The notes beneath the pieces were generated by a model. That model ran no database searches. It had not been told where the DNA came from and saw nothing but the letters and a program-made list of their open reading frames with translations. This document shows, one piece after another, positions 44,917 to 54,645 of a stretch of 64,000 bases of DNA. Positions within the stretch are counted from its first letter, which is position 1. The number at the start of each line of letters is the position of its first letter. Source of the stretch: an uncultured Eubacteriales bacterium (GTDB lineage Bacteria > Bacillota_I > Bacilli_A > RF39 > UBA660); contig CAJMAC010000004.1 of the NCBI GenBank assembly GCA_905211265.1, positions 51,886-115,885 on the forward strand, written 5' to 3'. A program made the position numbers and the translations under genes.

Positions 44917-45507
44917 CTAATTACCTCTTTCTTCTAATACTTCTGTGTGTGCTATTATGTCATGTAGTCCTAATTTATCTTTTCTATATAGTACAAATAA
45001 TGCTGAAACAAATATAAACATTGTTTCTATCATTTGAACAATACTATATCCTAAATAGTAAGTATTCTGTTTTAATACAAATATAAAGATTATTCCAATT
45101 AATCCACTAAAAATACTATCTATTAAAATACTTCTTATTATCATTGATTTTAGACTAGGGTCTTTGCCATTTTCTACTACTTTTATTTTAAGTAATTTTT
45201 TACCTAATGTTTGTCCTTTATTTAAATATTGAAATACTATAAAATATGCTATTGATAGGCCAACATTTATTCCTGTTACCAATACACTTGATTTATTCAT
45301 AGTATACATTAATGGGGAAATATCATCTAAATATTCTCCTATCGTGATTTCTTGTGCCATATATTTTTCATTTAATTCTAAATATTTATTGTAGGCATCA
45401 TCATATTCTTTGGAAGTCATACCTGTTGTTGTTATTGCTACTATTATTGTTAAAAATATTGTATCAAGTAAGTATGCTCCAAGTCGTTTGAAAAAACTTG
45501 CTTTCAT
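44917..45507 (-). CDS. RDD family membrane protein
   Basis: 196 residues with an N-terminal KRLGAYLLDTIFLTIIVAI segment carrying the Arg and Asp of the RDD motif, and three further hydrophobic segments (about 75-95, 120-145, 150-175). The phrase NKGQTLGKKLLKIKVVENGK near residue 95 is typical. Family function is uncertain, with transport proposed for some members. It ends one base before lysS, so the two are cotranscribed. Confidence 0.85.
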   Translation of the reverse strand: MKASFFKRLGAYLLDTIFLTIIVAITTTGMTSKEYDDAYNKYLELNEKYMAQEITIGEYLDDISPLMYTMNKSSVLVTGINVGLSIAYFIVFQYLNKGQTLGKKLLKIKVVENGKDPSLKSMIIRSILIDSIFSGLIGIIFIFVLKQNTYYLGYSIVQMIETMFIFVSALFVLYRKDKLGLHDIIAHTEVLEERGN

Positions 45508-45536
45508 TTTATTCCTTCTTTCTTTATAATATATTA

Positions 45537-46520
45537 TTATATAATATTTTTTAATTCTTTTAAATAGTTATTTAGTATTTTTTCTAATTCTTTTATTGTG
45601 GTTGCTTTAAAGCATTGATTTTTTACTTCTGTGGAGTTTGGTAATCCTTTTAAATACCATGCTATATGACTACGAAGTTCTAAGACTGATACTTTTTCAT
45701 TTTTTATTTTCCTTAGATATTCTAAGTGGTGAAAACACATATTTATTCTTTCTTCATATGTTGGTTTAGAAATCACTATTCCTTTATCTAAGTATTCTAC
45801 TATTTCTTTTATTAACCATGGATTACCTAGACAACCTCTTCCTATCATAATAGCATCACATTTAGTATATTCTAACATATGTTTTGCACTTTCTATATCT
45901 ACTATGTCACCATTACCTATTACTGGTATAGATACTGCTTCTTTTACTTTTTTTATTATGTCTAAGTCTGCTTTACCTGTATAACCTTGACTTCTAGTTC
46001 TAGGATGTACAGTTATTGCTTTGGCTCCTGACTCTTCAATTATTTTAGCTACTTCAACGGCATTAATACTTTTGGAATCCCAACCACTTCTTATTTTTAC
46101 TGTAACTGGTATTGGTACAGCATTAACAACTGATGTTACTATTTCTCTTATTTTCTCAGGATTTTTTAATAAGGCTGAACCTGCTTGTGATTTAACTGCT
46201 ACTTTTGGTACAGGGCAGCCCATATTTATATCAATTATATCTGGTTTCATTACTTCATATACTGTTTTAGCAGCTTCTACAAAAGTATCTACATCACTTC
46301 CAAATATCTGTTGGGCAATTGGTCGTTCTTCTTCTTCAAAATAAAGCATATCATAAGTTTTTTTACTATTATATACTAATGCTTTATCACTTACCATTTC
46401 AGCATATATTAGTCCACAACCCATTTCTTTAATTATTTTTCTAAATGCACTATTACATACTCCTGCCATGGGAGCTAATACTACATTATTTTTTAATTCT
46501 ATATTTCCTATTTTAAACAT
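45537..46520 (-). CDS. dusB: tRNA-dihydrouridine synthase
   Basis: 327 residues. This FMN-dependent TIM-barrel enzyme reduces uridines in tRNA D loops. It shows APMAGVCNSAFRKI near residue 17, INMGCPVPKV near 97 with the catalytic Cys, VTVKIRSGWD near 137 and GNGDIVDIESA near 198. The INMGCPVPKV and HPRTRSQGY motifs fit DusB. TAGGTAGG precedes the ATG. It lies 6 bases after the pseudouridine synthase gene and 29 bases before the RDD gene, within a group of RNA-modification and translation genes. Confidence 0.94.
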   Translation of the reverse strand: MFKIGNIELKNNVVLAPMAGVCNSAFRKIIKEMGCGLIYAEMVSDKALVYNSKKTYDMLYFEEEERPIAQQIFGSDVDTFVEAAKTVYEVMKPDIIDINMGCPVPKVAVKSQAGSALLKNPEKIREIVTSVVNAVPIPVTVKIRSGWDSKSINAVEVAKIIEESGAKAITVHPRTRSQGYTGKADLDIIKKVKEAVSIPVIGNGDIVDIESAKHMLEYTKCDAIMIGRGCLGNPWLIKEIVEYLDKGIVISKPTYEERINMCFHHLEYLRKIKNEKVSVLELRSHIAWYLKGLPNSTEVKNQCFKATTIKELEKILNNYLKELKNII

Positions 46521-46526
46521 AATTAC

Positions 46527-47378
46527 CTACCTATAAAACTCTTCTGGCGTTTTAGCACTTATTGTTAATAATTTATTAGTTCTAGGGTCAATTAATTCTA
46601 ACTTACTTGCATGTAACATCATTCTATTAGATTTTACTTTTGAACCATATTTTTTATCTCCAATTATGGGATTACCATTTTCACTAAAATGTACTCTTAT
46701 TTGATTTCTTCTTCCTGTTAAGATATTTACTTCTACTAGGGTTTTATCTTTAAATTTCTTTAATACTTTATATAATGTAATTGCTTCTTTTCCTGTTTTA
46801 TCTTTACTTGAATATACTTTTCCTAATTTGTTCTCTTTTAAATATGTATGAAATTTACCTTCATTAGGTATGGTACCTTCTACTTGAGCTAGATATATTC
46901 TTTTTTTAACTATATCATTCCAATTATCTTGAAATAATTTTTTAGTTTTTTCATTTTTAGCAAACATTAATACTCCAGATGTTTCTTCATCCAAGCGATG
47001 TATTACAAATAAATATACTTTAGGATTAAGACTTCTTACATATTCACGAACTAATTTAAATGCTGTTAGTTCTTTTTCTTTAGAATTGGAAATTGATAAT
47101 AATCCACAGGGTTTGTTGATAACTATAATGTCTTTATCCTCATATAAAATATCTATATTTACATCATCAATTAATCTTCTTTTATAATATATTGTTACTA
47201 TATCTTTATTTTTTAATTCATAGTTAGAGTTTGTTACTACTTTATTATTTACTTCGACCATATTATATTTTATGTATTGTTTTATCTTTTTTTTAGATAA
47301 ATCTTGTTTGTTTAATGAAATAAAATCTAATAATGTAATATTATTTTTAACTATTAATTTTTCACAATTTTCATTCAT
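46527..47378 (-). CDS. RluA-family pseudouridine synthase
   Basis: 283 residues. An S4-like RNA-binding domain (about 12-75) is followed by the RluA catalytic domain, with the catalytic Asp in VIHRLDEETSGVLMFAKN near residue 128 and GRRNQIRVHFSENGNPIIGD near 225. It isomerises uridine in rRNA or tRNA; which of RluC, RluD or YlyB-type specificity applies cannot be told. It is probably first in an operon with dusB. Confidence 0.92.
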   Translation of the reverse strand: MNENCEKLIVKNNITLLDFISLNKQDLSKKKIKQYIKYNMVEVNNKVVTNSNYELKNKDIVTIYYKRRLIDDVNIDILYEDKDIIVINKPCGLLSISNSKEKELTAFKLVREYVRSLNPKVYLFVIHRLDEETSGVLMFAKNEKTKKLFQDNWNDIVKKRIYLAQVEGTIPNEGKFHTYLKENKLGKVYSSKDKTGKEAITLYKVLKKFKDKTLVEVNILTGRRNQIRVHFSENGNPIIGDKKYGSKVKSNRMMLHASKLELIDPRTNKLLTISAKTPEEFYR

Positions 47379-47449
47379 AATATTCCTTCTTTTCTTTTTA
47401 GTATTTTATCATATATTTAGATATTTTTAAAGATTTTTATGTAAATTAG

Positions 47450-47484
47450 AAAAAATAATTGTATTTTATTTTATACAATTATTT
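47450..47484 (-). terminator. Terminator overlapping the rlmH stop codon
   Basis: AAATAATTGTAT (47453-47464) and ATACAATTATTT (47473-47484) form a perfect 12-bp stem with an 8-base loop. T-rich sequence follows on the minus strand. The rlmH stop at 47481-47479 is inside the stem. Confidence 0.8.
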
Positions 47485-47913
47485 ATGATAGGATTCATTA
47501 TTTAATATTTTAAAACTGCGATATATTTGTTCTAATAATATCAGTCTAAATAAACCATGTGGAAATGTCATTTTGGAAAATGATAAGCTATAATTACTTA
47601 GATTTTTTATTTCTTGATGTAATCCTTCAGAACCTCCAATTATAAAGGTAATGTTAGGATTAGTTATAAATATTTTATCTAATTTATTGGCTAATTCTAC
47701 GGAAGATATATTATTTCCTTCGATATCTAATGTTATTATGTAATCTTTTGGATTAATCTTTTTAAGAATTAATTCTTTTTCATTTGATATATTTGAATCA
47801 GGTAATTCAATTAGTTCTAATTTATGATATTTATTTATTCTATTTAGATAATCATTTATACCTTCTTTTAGATAATATTCTTTTAATTTTCCTATGCAAA
47901 TTATTTTTATCAT
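47479..47913 (-). CDS. rlmH: 23S rRNA pseudouridine-1915 N3-methyltransferase RlmH
   Basis: 144 residues, slightly short of the usual 155-159. This SPOUT methyltransferase modifies helix 69 of 23S rRNA on the assembled ribosome. The trefoil-knot motifs FIIGGSEGLHQEI near residue 90, SKMTFPHGLFRLILLEQIYR near 115 and the C-terminal NESYHK are all seen. It overlaps the upstream metallo-hydrolase gene by 4 bases (ATGA), as commonly seen in Bacillota. Confidence 0.96.
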   Translation of the reverse strand: MIKIICIGKLKEYYLKEGINDYLNRINKYHKLELIELPDSNISNEKELILKKINPKDYIITLDIEGNNISSVELANKLDKIFITNPNITFIIGGSEGLHQEIKNLSNYSLSFSKMTFPHGLFRLILLEQIYRSFKILNNESYHK

Positions 47914-48668
47914 ATTTCTATCAAACTCGTTTCTACATTTTGTGAGGTAACAATTATGTTATCTACATGTTTGTTTTCATTATTTAGTCTATCTATTAAT
48001 GTATTATATGCTAAGTCGCTTGTGTTATTTTCTTCGGATAAATGTGCTAATAAAATATATTTAGTTTTATCTCCGATAAATTCAGATAAGTACTTAGCAG
48101 AATCATAGTTTGATAAGTGCCCTTTATCAGATAATATTCTTTTTCTTAGACTAAATGAATACCTACTATTATTTAACATTTCTATATCATGATTACTTTC
48201 AAAAATATACAAGTCTCTATTTTTTAAAATGTCATGATACTTTACATTTATGTATCCTGTATCTGTTACATACACTACTGATTTACTATTGTTTGATAAG
48301 ATAAATCCTCTTGAATCTGGGGCATCGTGTGATGTTTTTATCATGTCAACTGTTATATCTTTTATTGTAAAGTTACTTTCGTCAATTAATGTATAATTTT
48401 CGACAAATGGTAAATCTGGTTGCATTTTTGGGGTCATATATACTTTAGTATTAAATTTGTGTAAAAATACTTTTAATCCATTTATATGATCTGCATGAGT
48501 ATGACTAATTAATATGCCATCAATTTCTTTTGGATCTATATCTATTTCCTTTAATTTTTCACAAATATATTTGCAAGTATTTCCACAGTCAAGTAGTAGT
48601 TTGGTATTTTCTGTTTCTACAAAAGTTGTATTTCCTTTACTACCACTAGATAATACTTCTACTTTCAT
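47910..48668 (-). CDS. Metallo-beta-lactamase fold hydrolase (WalJ/YycJ-like)
   Basis: 252 residues. The N-terminus VEVLSSGSKGNTTFVE and the SHTHADHINGL motif (HxHxDH) near residue 55 mark the YycJ/WalJ group. Further metal ligands lie near VTDTGY (about 130) and LAHLSEEN (about 213). WalJ is a putative exonuclease linked to cell division and DNA replication in Bacillota. It lies between an M23 peptidase gene and rlmH with overlaps of 1 and 4 bases, so the three are translationally coupled. No walK or walR is in the window. Confidence 0.9.
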   Translation of the reverse strand: MKVEVLSSGSKGNTTFVETENTKLLLDCGNTCKYICEKLKEIDIDPKEIDGILISHTHADHINGLKVFLHKFNTKVYMTPKMQPDLPFVENYTLIDESNFTIKDITVDMIKTSHDAPDSRGFILSNNSKSVVYVTDTGYINVKYHDILKNRDLYIFESNHDIEMLNNSRYSFSLRKRILSDKGHLSNYDSAKYLSEFIGDKTKYILLAHLSEENNTSDLAYNTLIDRLNNENKHVDNIIVTSQNVETSLIEI

Positions 48669-50173
48669 TAGTATAGATTATATGGGTTAATTGTATAACC
48701 ACCGGCATATGGTGTTCCTATATATACTCCAAAGTGTAAGTGAGTTCCACCATAAGGGTTATAACTATTTGGTACTGGATATACATTTCCGGTATTTCCC
48801 ATTGTTCCTATTTTTTGACCTCTTGCAACTGTTTGTCCCTCTTTTACATAGATATCTTTCATGTGCATATAGATTGTATGATATCCTCTGATGTTATGAT
48901 TAATTATTAAATAATTTCCTTGTGTTTGATTACACCTTAAATTTCCTGGGTAACATCCTAATCCTACTTTTGTTACTACTCCATTATTAGCAGCATATAT
49001 TGCTGAACCATAACCTGGTCCTGATATATCTAAGGCATTATGGAATGCTCCCCATCTCCACGCATAACCACTAGTTATTGAATAAGGTCTATCTGTTGGC
49101 CAAGCCCAATATGAAAGATCTGCGACTGATGGAGCATACTTTTTACCTCTTACTATTACTCTATTTATAGCAGGTTTTAATTCTGTTGAACTAACATTGG
49201 TTGTATCAATTAATTGTCCATTCATATATTGTTTTTTTCTTGTTACACGATATAGTCCATTTTCTCCTTCGGTTACTACTCTATCATCTGTACCTGCATA
49301 GATAGTTTCATCATATTGAATTTCGGTATCATATTTTTTTTCTTCATCTGATACTTCATGATAATCTACTACTACATTTATTATAGGTTCAATTAATCCT
49401 ACATATACTTCTTGTGATTCATATAGCAAGTTATTTACACTTGTGAAGTCAGGGTTAGCAATCAAAAATTCTTGAACATTAAGTTTATTCTTTTCTGCAA
49501 CTGTTTCTATTGTATCTCCTGCTTGAACAGTATATGTTTGTTGACTTTCTGTTGTACCATATAATAAATATTTAGCTAGTTCATCAACGTCAGTGTATAT
49601 TTTTTCTTTACTTGATATTAGTGTTTCTTTATATGTTACTTCTTGTCCTAAGTCAATGTTTTCTATTAGACTTCCTGTATCTACTATTTCTTTTTGAGTA
49701 CCATTTATATAATTATTATATTCTTCAACATTTACAAAAGCTTTTATTGTATTAGTTATGGCTTCATCAAATATTTCTTTTGATAAAACATTTAATGTTG
49801 TTGTTTTATCATCATCCTTTATGTTTATTTCTACTCCTTTTATAGTAAAATCTTTCTTTTTTATAATTTTATTATATATTTCTTCGTTTGTACTTATTTT
49901 TGGTTTATAAGTTATTTCTTCTTTTATTTCTACACCATTTGGAGTATAAACATTCTCTACTTTATATTTATTTTTAATAACTTCTTCTTTGGCATTTATA
50001 AATTCTTTGAATGAATCTTTTGACTCTATTGTACCAATTAAACTACCATCTAAATAGACGTTGTATACTTCTTGAGGTATGCCTTTATCTTTCGATTTAA
50101 ATCCTAGTAGAAAAATTGATAATGTTGTTATTAAAAGAAATACTATTAGTGATACTGAATATTTATTTTTCAT
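48668..50173 (-). CDS. Membrane-anchored M23 endopeptidase with LysM and G5 domains
   Basis: 501 residues. The order is a membrane segment (about 6-24), an extracellular coiled region, a LysM peptidoglycan-binding domain (YTVQAGDTIETVAEKNKL near 215), a G5 domain (about 265-340, YRVTRKKQYMNGQLIDT) and a C-terminal M23 domain with GAFHNALDISG near 380 and THLHFGVY near 475 supplying zinc ligands. It cuts peptide cross-links or stems in the wall. I chose the ATG at 50173, after GGTGGA; its start overlaps the end of dnaB by 11 bases. Confidence 0.9.
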   Translation of the reverse strand: MKNKYSVSLIVFLLITTLSIFLLGFKSKDKGIPQEVYNVYLDGSLIGTIESKDSFKEFINAKEEVIKNKYKVENVYTPNGVEIKEEITYKPKISTNEEIYNKIIKKKDFTIKGVEINIKDDDKTTTLNVLSKEIFDEAITNTIKAFVNVEEYNNYINGTQKEIVDTGSLIENIDLGQEVTYKETLISSKEKIYTDVDELAKYLLYGTTESQQTYTVQAGDTIETVAEKNKLNVQEFLIANPDFTSVNNLLYESQEVYVGLIEPIINVVVDYHEVSDEEKKYDTEIQYDETIYAGTDDRVVTEGENGLYRVTRKKQYMNGQLIDTTNVSSTELKPAINRVIVRGKKYAPSVADLSYWAWPTDRPYSITSGYAWRWGAFHNALDISGPGYGSAIYAANNGVVTKVGLGCYPGNLRCNQTQGNYLIINHNIRGYHTIYMHMKDIYVKEGQTVARGQKIGTMGNTGNVYPVPNSYNPYGGTHLHFGVYIGTPYAGGYTINPYNLY

Positions 50174-51506
50174 TTGTTCCACCATCTTTTTTTATTGATA
50201 AGAAAGTTGATGTTCTTTTCTTGAATAGTAAATCTATTGTTCCTGTTGGACCATTTCTGTGTTTTAGTATTATTAATTGAATTGGAGTTGGTACTTCATC
50301 CCCTTCTGGTATTTCAACATCTGGTGCATGAAGTGCTGCAACTATGTCGGCATCTTGTTCTATTGCTCCTGATTCTCTTAGGTCACTTAATACTGGTTTT
50401 TTATCTTCTCTTTTTTCAACACTTCTAGATAATTGGGATAATGCTATTACAGGAACTTCTAATTCTAGTGCTAACATTTTTAGGTTTCTTGATATTTCGG
50501 AAATTTCTTGTTGTCTATTTCCTGCATATTTTGCAGATGAATCAATTAATTGTAAATAGTCTATTATAACAAGTCCTAATCCTTCACCTTGTGTTGCAAG
50601 TCTACGACATTTTGCTTTTATTTCACTTGATGTTACTCCTCCAGCATCATGAAAATATATATTAGTATTTCCTAATTGACTTAGTGCTTCATCAAATCTT
50701 CGCCAATCTTCATTTTCCATGTTACCTGTTTTTAATTTTGAGTTATCTATTTGTCCTACGGAACTAATCATTCTTAGTATTAATTGCTCTGCGGGCATTT
50801 CCAAACTAAATATAGCAATATTTTTTTTGGTATTTCTTGCTGCTGATGTTGCTATGTTTAGTGCAAAGGCAGTTTTACCTACGGCAGGACGCGCTGCAAT
50901 TATTATTAATTGAGTGGGATGTAATCCTTCGGTTAATTTATCTAAGTCATATAATCCTGTTGTTAATCCTGTAACTCTTCCATGATTTTCTACTAAATGT
51001 TGTAAATCTTGTTGAGCTTTTGTTAATACATCTTGTACTTTTCTAAATTCACTTGTTTTTCTTGATTTTGCTACGTTAAGTATATTTTTTTCTGCACTTT
51101 CTACTAATAGTGATACATCAATATCTGGTGTATTAGCATTAGTTATTATTTTAGTAGCTTCTTCAATCATTTTTCTTAATGTAAATTTTTCTAATACTAA
51201 GTTTATATAATAATCTATATTGGCTCCGGTAGCAACGCTATCAATTATTTCATTTAGATATTCTACTCCACCTATTTTATCTAGCAATTTTTTTGTTACT
51301 AATTCTGCAGTTAATGTATTCATATCTACTGGTTTTTTATTATCATATAATTCTTTTATTACTTCAAAAATAGTACCATTACTATCTAAATAAAAGGCTT
51401 CTTTATCCATTTCCTCACATGCTTTTTGTAAGGCAGCATATGACCAGAAAACGGAACCTAATAATGATTTCTCTGCTTCTATATTGTTAGGTAGTCCTTT
51501 ATCCAT
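50163..51506 (-). CDS. dnaB: Replicative DNA helicase DnaB
   Basis: 447 residues, full length. The N-terminal domain (LPNNIEAEKSLLGSVF near residue 4) precedes the RecA-like motor with Walker A ARPAVGKTAF near 205, the DnaB motif LGLVIIDYLQLI near 305 and LSDLRESGAIEQDADI near 370. It unwinds DNA at the fork. The rplI-dnaB order with 8 bases between is widespread in Bacillota. No intein or frameshift was seen. Confidence 0.97.
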   Translation of the reverse strand: MDKGLPNNIEAEKSLLGSVFWSYAALQKACEEMDKEAFYLDSNGTIFEVIKELYDNKKPVDMNTLTAELVTKKLLDKIGGVEYLNEIIDSVATGANIDYYINLVLEKFTLRKMIEEATKIITNANTPDIDVSLLVESAEKNILNVAKSRKTSEFRKVQDVLTKAQQDLQHLVENHGRVTGLTTGLYDLDKLTEGLHPTQLIIIAARPAVGKTAFALNIATSAARNTKKNIAIFSLEMPAEQLILRMISSVGQIDNSKLKTGNMENEDWRRFDEALSQLGNTNIYFHDAGGVTSSEIKAKCRRLATQGEGLGLVIIDYLQLIDSSAKYAGNRQQEISEISRNLKMLALELEVPVIALSQLSRSVEKREDKKPVLSDLRESGAIEQDADIVAALHAPDVEIPEGDEVPTPIQLIILKHRNGPTGTIDLLFKKRTSTFLSIKKDGGTNEK

Positions 51507-51514
51507 TGTATCAC

Positions 51515-51958
51515 CTACTTACTCATTAATTCTATATTTAATTTAGCTTTTACTTTTTTATGTAATTCTACTTCGACAAAATGATTACCTAATACATTTA
51601 ATGGTAAATCAATTATTATTTTTTTCTTGTCTATATCATAACCTTTTTCTTTTAATTCATCTGATATTTGTTTTGTAGAAATATTACCAAATACTTTATC
51701 ATTTGATCCTGTTTTAACATTAAATTGTATTTTTAATTTTTCTATTTCTTTTTTGGTTTGTTCTGCTAACGCTATTGCTTTTTCTTCTTCTATTCTATTT
51801 GTTTCTAGATCATTATTTAATCTATCTAGACTCCCTTTAGTATATTTTACTGCATAGCCATTCTTTATTAAATAGTTTGTAGCATAGCCATCACTTACTT
51901 CTTTTATTTCATTTACTTTTCCTTGCTTTTTTAAATCTTTTATAAAAATTACTTTCAT
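51515..51958 (-). CDS. rplI: 50S ribosomal protein L9
   Basis: 147 residues. The N-terminal rRNA-binding motif KVIFIKDLKKQGKVNEIKEV and the GYATNYLIKNGYA helix are classic, and the long central helix and C-terminal domain are complete. It is first in the rplI-dnaB-M23-walJ-rlmH group, with an extended -10 (TGGTATAAT, -10 at 51988-51983) upstream. Confidence 0.97.
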   Translation of the reverse strand: MKVIFIKDLKKQGKVNEIKEVSDGYATNYLIKNGYAVKYTKGSLDRLNNDLETNRIEEEKAIALAEQTKKEIEKLKIQFNVKTGSNDKVFGNISTKQISDELKEKGYDIDKKKIIIDLPLNVLGNHFVEVELHKKVKAKLNIELMSK

Positions 51959-52018
51959 TTTATCCCCACCTTCTTAGTTAATATTATACCATAAATTATT
52001 AATTTTGAAACAATTTTG

Positions 52019-52054
52019 CAAAAAAAAAGATAGATAAGTGATGATTATCTATCT
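52019..52054 (-). terminator. Terminator after the rhodanese gene
   Basis: AGATAGATAA (52028-52037) and TTATCTATCT (52045-52054) form a perfect 10-bp stem with a 7-base loop. It is followed by nine T on the minus strand. Confidence 0.9.
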
Positions 52055-52063
52055 TAGAAATTA

Positions 52064-52354
52064 TTAATAATATTTATGATTTAAGTATTCTTCATATCCC
52101 CCAACAATATTCGTAGTATTATATCCAAATAAATTTAATCTATTGCTAATTTCAGAACTTTGTTTTCCATTATCACAATATAAATAATATTTTTCGCTTT
52201 TATTTAGGTAATGAGAAAAATTATTTAATAGGTTATAATATGGAATATTTATTGCATTTTTTATATGTCCTAGGTTATATGTATAATTATCTCTTATATC
52301 AATTATTTTGGGATTATACATATTTAATACTTCATTTATACTAACATTTTGCAT
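52064..52354 (-). CDS. Rhodanese-like domain protein
   Basis: 96 residues, a single rhodanese domain. It shows IIDIRDNYTYNLGHIKNAINIP near residues 17-38 (shown by DIRDNYTYNLGHI and INIPYYNLL) and the active-site loop YCDNGKQSS near 62, with Cys present for sulfur transfer. Substrate unknown. I chose the ATG at 52354, after GAGGTGGT; the frame opens three codons upstream from a GTG inside that site. It forms a small monocistronic unit between rplI and the secretion cluster. Confidence 0.88.
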   Translation of the reverse strand: MQNVSINEVLNMYNPKIIDIRDNYTYNLGHIKNAINIPYYNLLNNFSHYLNKSEKYYLYCDNGKQSSEISNRLNLFGYNTTNIVGGYEEYLNHKYY

Positions 52355-52412
52355 TAACACCACCTCTAATATAATTTATTGAATTATAAAATTGATGGTA
52401 AGTTAATAAGCC

Positions 52413-52437
52413 AAAAAAAAGGATGAAATTAATCATC
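52413..52437 (-). terminator. Terminator at the end of the type IV secretion cluster
   Basis: GATGA (52426-52422) and TCATC (52437-52433) form a short 5-bp stem. It is followed by eight T on the minus strand and overlaps the virD4 stop codon. The stem is weak but the T run is strong. Confidence 0.55.
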
Positions 52438-54561
52438 TGAAAAGAAATCATCAAAGAAGGCATCGTCACTAACTTTATTTTCCTCTTTCTTAGGAACTTC
52501 TGGTTTTTCTTCAATTATTGCTTCTTTTATTGGTTCATTATTATTAATTAAGTCATTTAAGTTTGGATCAACCATATTATCATTTTGTTTCTTCTCTTGT
52601 TGTTCTTTTCTTTCTTCTTCTTCAAGTTCTGCAATTTTAGCATCAATCTTTTTAACCAAGTCTTCAACATTGAATGTTGATTCTTCTTTCATATCATCTG
52701 ATGAATTAAGTGATGTTGTTTGATTAGACATTGGCATTTGTCCTATTGCAAACGGATTTACCATTGGACTTGATCCTCCGAATGGATTAGCACCAAATGG
52801 GTTAGCACTAAACGGATTATTTCCATTTGGCATCCCCATTCCACTCATCATTTCGTTCATTTTTTCTTTTTTTAGATTTTTGACAAATTCTTTTAAATCA
52901 AATAATTTAACTTCTTCTTTTTCTCTATGTGGATATGTTGCTCTTTCATATTTTTTACCCCAATCCATTTTATAATTTGGTGTTAATTTTGTTTTGAAAG
53001 GCATTGATCTTAATCTTAATGAAATTACTTCAAATTTAGATAATCTTTGTAAATCACTTACTGTAACAAGTGGAGTCGAAGCAGTTTTATCTTTTTCCTT
53101 TGATTTTACTTCTCCACACATTTTACTAATTTCTTCGAGTGCTTGTAATTCACTACTTATTAAGTACATTGTGTTACAGTTACCTTTAATAGTTTCTGCA
53201 TCTTCTTTACCATATACTTGATTTAATTGTGCATAGTTTTGAATAATGAAGTTAAATCTGATTAATCTACTTCTTGCTGCGGTTACCATTGTTGTAACAT
53301 CTTTAAGTGGTGGCATATTAGCAAACTCATCTAGAATAAAGTTTGTTCTATTAGGTAATTTTCCGCCACATTCTTGTGCAACATCAATTAATGTTTCATA
53401 TACTTGTTTAATGAATATTGTTGCTAATGGGTGTAATGTTTTCTTTTCATCTTGTACTATCATAAATACTGCTGTTTTTTGTCTTCCGATATCTTTCATG
53501 TCAAAGTCACTATGTGATAACATTTCTGATAAATTATCACGTGATGAAAATAGTTTTATTTTTTGTTTAAATGTTGATAAAATTCCACCTTTAGTTTCTT
53601 CTGGTGAATATACTGTACCAGAAGCATTTATATAGGCTGGTCTTGATGGATCTTTAGAATTAAAATATTCTTTTATATAATTATTGTTTGGTGCTCCAAA
53701 TCTTTCTTCACCAATTGTAGCCATTAGGTTAACACTATTTATATTTATTTCTTTTTCATCGGCATCTTCAAATAATCCTAATGTTAATCCTGTAAAATAA
53801 TCTGCTGATGTTTTTTCCCAAAACGGATCATTTGCTTTACCATCATATAATATATTTAAGGCTAAGTCATCTAGCAATTCTATTGCTTTATCAGTGTCGC
53901 CTTCTTTGTATAATTTATATGGTAAAGTCATTGGGTTCCAAGCATTACCATTTTGTGGATTTCTGAAGTTTAATAAAACAATATTATATCCTCTTTCTTT
54001 TAACATATTAGCGGTATTTTCGTAAATTTCACCCTTAGGGTCTGTTATTATCATTGATTCATCGTGTTTTGCTAAGTTATAAACAAGTGGGAATACTACT
54101 ATTTGTGTTTTACCTGAACCAGTAGCACCCATTATTAGGTTATGCATTTCGCCATTGTCAACCCACATTTTTTTGCCATTGTTTATTACTGCTAGACCTG
54201 CAGCATCTGCTTTATAGGCTTTTGGATCTACTTCTGATAGTGTTTTTTTAATCTCTGATTCTTTTGCCCATCTAGAATATCCTTTATCTTTTTTTCCTCT
54301 AGCAAAAAAACCAAATCCACTTTCTCTATCAAAGAAATATGAACTTACTGCGGCAAAAATTCCTACTAAAGCAAGGACAAATAAAGCAATTGTTGCTCCA
54401 AGATATTGAAACGTAAATGCCTTGAATGGTGATAAACCATAAAATGTTCCTTCAGTGGCTAGTGATGATGCATTTAGTACTCCTATTGCACACATATATA
54501 ATAAGAATAAACAAAATGCTCCAAACATTGCCCAATCTTTTGGTTCTGCACTAAACTTCAT
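52429..54561 (-). CDS. virD4: VirD4/TraG-type coupling ATPase
   Basis: 710 residues. Two membrane segments (about 11-30 and 52-76) precede the motor domain, with Walker A GATGSGKTQ near residue 145 and Walker B NFILDEFANMPPL near 430. Coupling proteins bring substrate (DNA-relaxase or effector proteins) to a type IV secretion channel. The C-terminal region (about 580-710) is low-complexity: four Asn-Pro-Phe triplets in a short stretch, then a Glu/Lys/Gln-rich coiled region and an acidic FFDDFFSDD-like end. I chose the ATG at 54561, after AGGAGG. It has its own promoter. Confidence 0.92.
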   Translation of the reverse strand: MKFSAEPKDWAMFGAFCLFLLYMCAIGVLNASSLATEGTFYGLSPFKAFTFQYLGATIALFVLALVGIFAAVSSYFFDRESGFGFFARGKKDKGYSRWAKESEIKKTLSEVDPKAYKADAAGLAVINNGKKMWVDNGEMHNLIMGATGSGKTQIVVFPLVYNLAKHDESMIITDPKGEIYENTANMLKERGYNIVLLNFRNPQNGNAWNPMTLPYKLYKEGDTDKAIELLDDLALNILYDGKANDPFWEKTSADYFTGLTLGLFEDADEKEININSVNLMATIGEERFGAPNNNYIKEYFNSKDPSRPAYINASGTVYSPEETKGGILSTFKQKIKLFSSRDNLSEMLSHSDFDMKDIGRQKTAVFMIVQDEKKTLHPLATIFIKQVYETLIDVAQECGGKLPNRTNFILDEFANMPPLKDVTTMVTAARSRLIRFNFIIQNYAQLNQVYGKEDAETIKGNCNTMYLISSELQALEEISKMCGEVKSKEKDKTASTPLVTVSDLQRLSKFEVISLRLRSMPFKTKLTPNYKMDWGKKYERATYPHREKEEVKLFDLKEFVKNLKKEKMNEMMSGMGMPNGNNPFSANPFGANPFGGSSPMVNPFAIGQMPMSNQTTSLNSSDDMKEESTFNVEDLVKKIDAKIAELEEEERKEQQEKKQNDNMVDPNLNDLINNNEPIKEAIIEEKPEVPKKEENKVSDDAFFDDFFSDD

Positions 54562-54589
54562 ATTCTTTTCCTCCTTTTTTTTCAGTATT

Positions 54590-54618
54590 ATTATAGCACA
54601 CGAGTTTATAAATTGCAA
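54590..54618 (-). promoter_or_regulatory. Promoter of virD4
   Basis: TTGCAA (54618-54613), a 17-base spacer and TATAAT with extended TGC (54595-54590) lie on the minus strand, about 30 bases before the chosen virD4 start. Confidence 0.6.
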
Positions 54619-54645
54619 CATAATTATTTTTTATAAATTTTTAAA

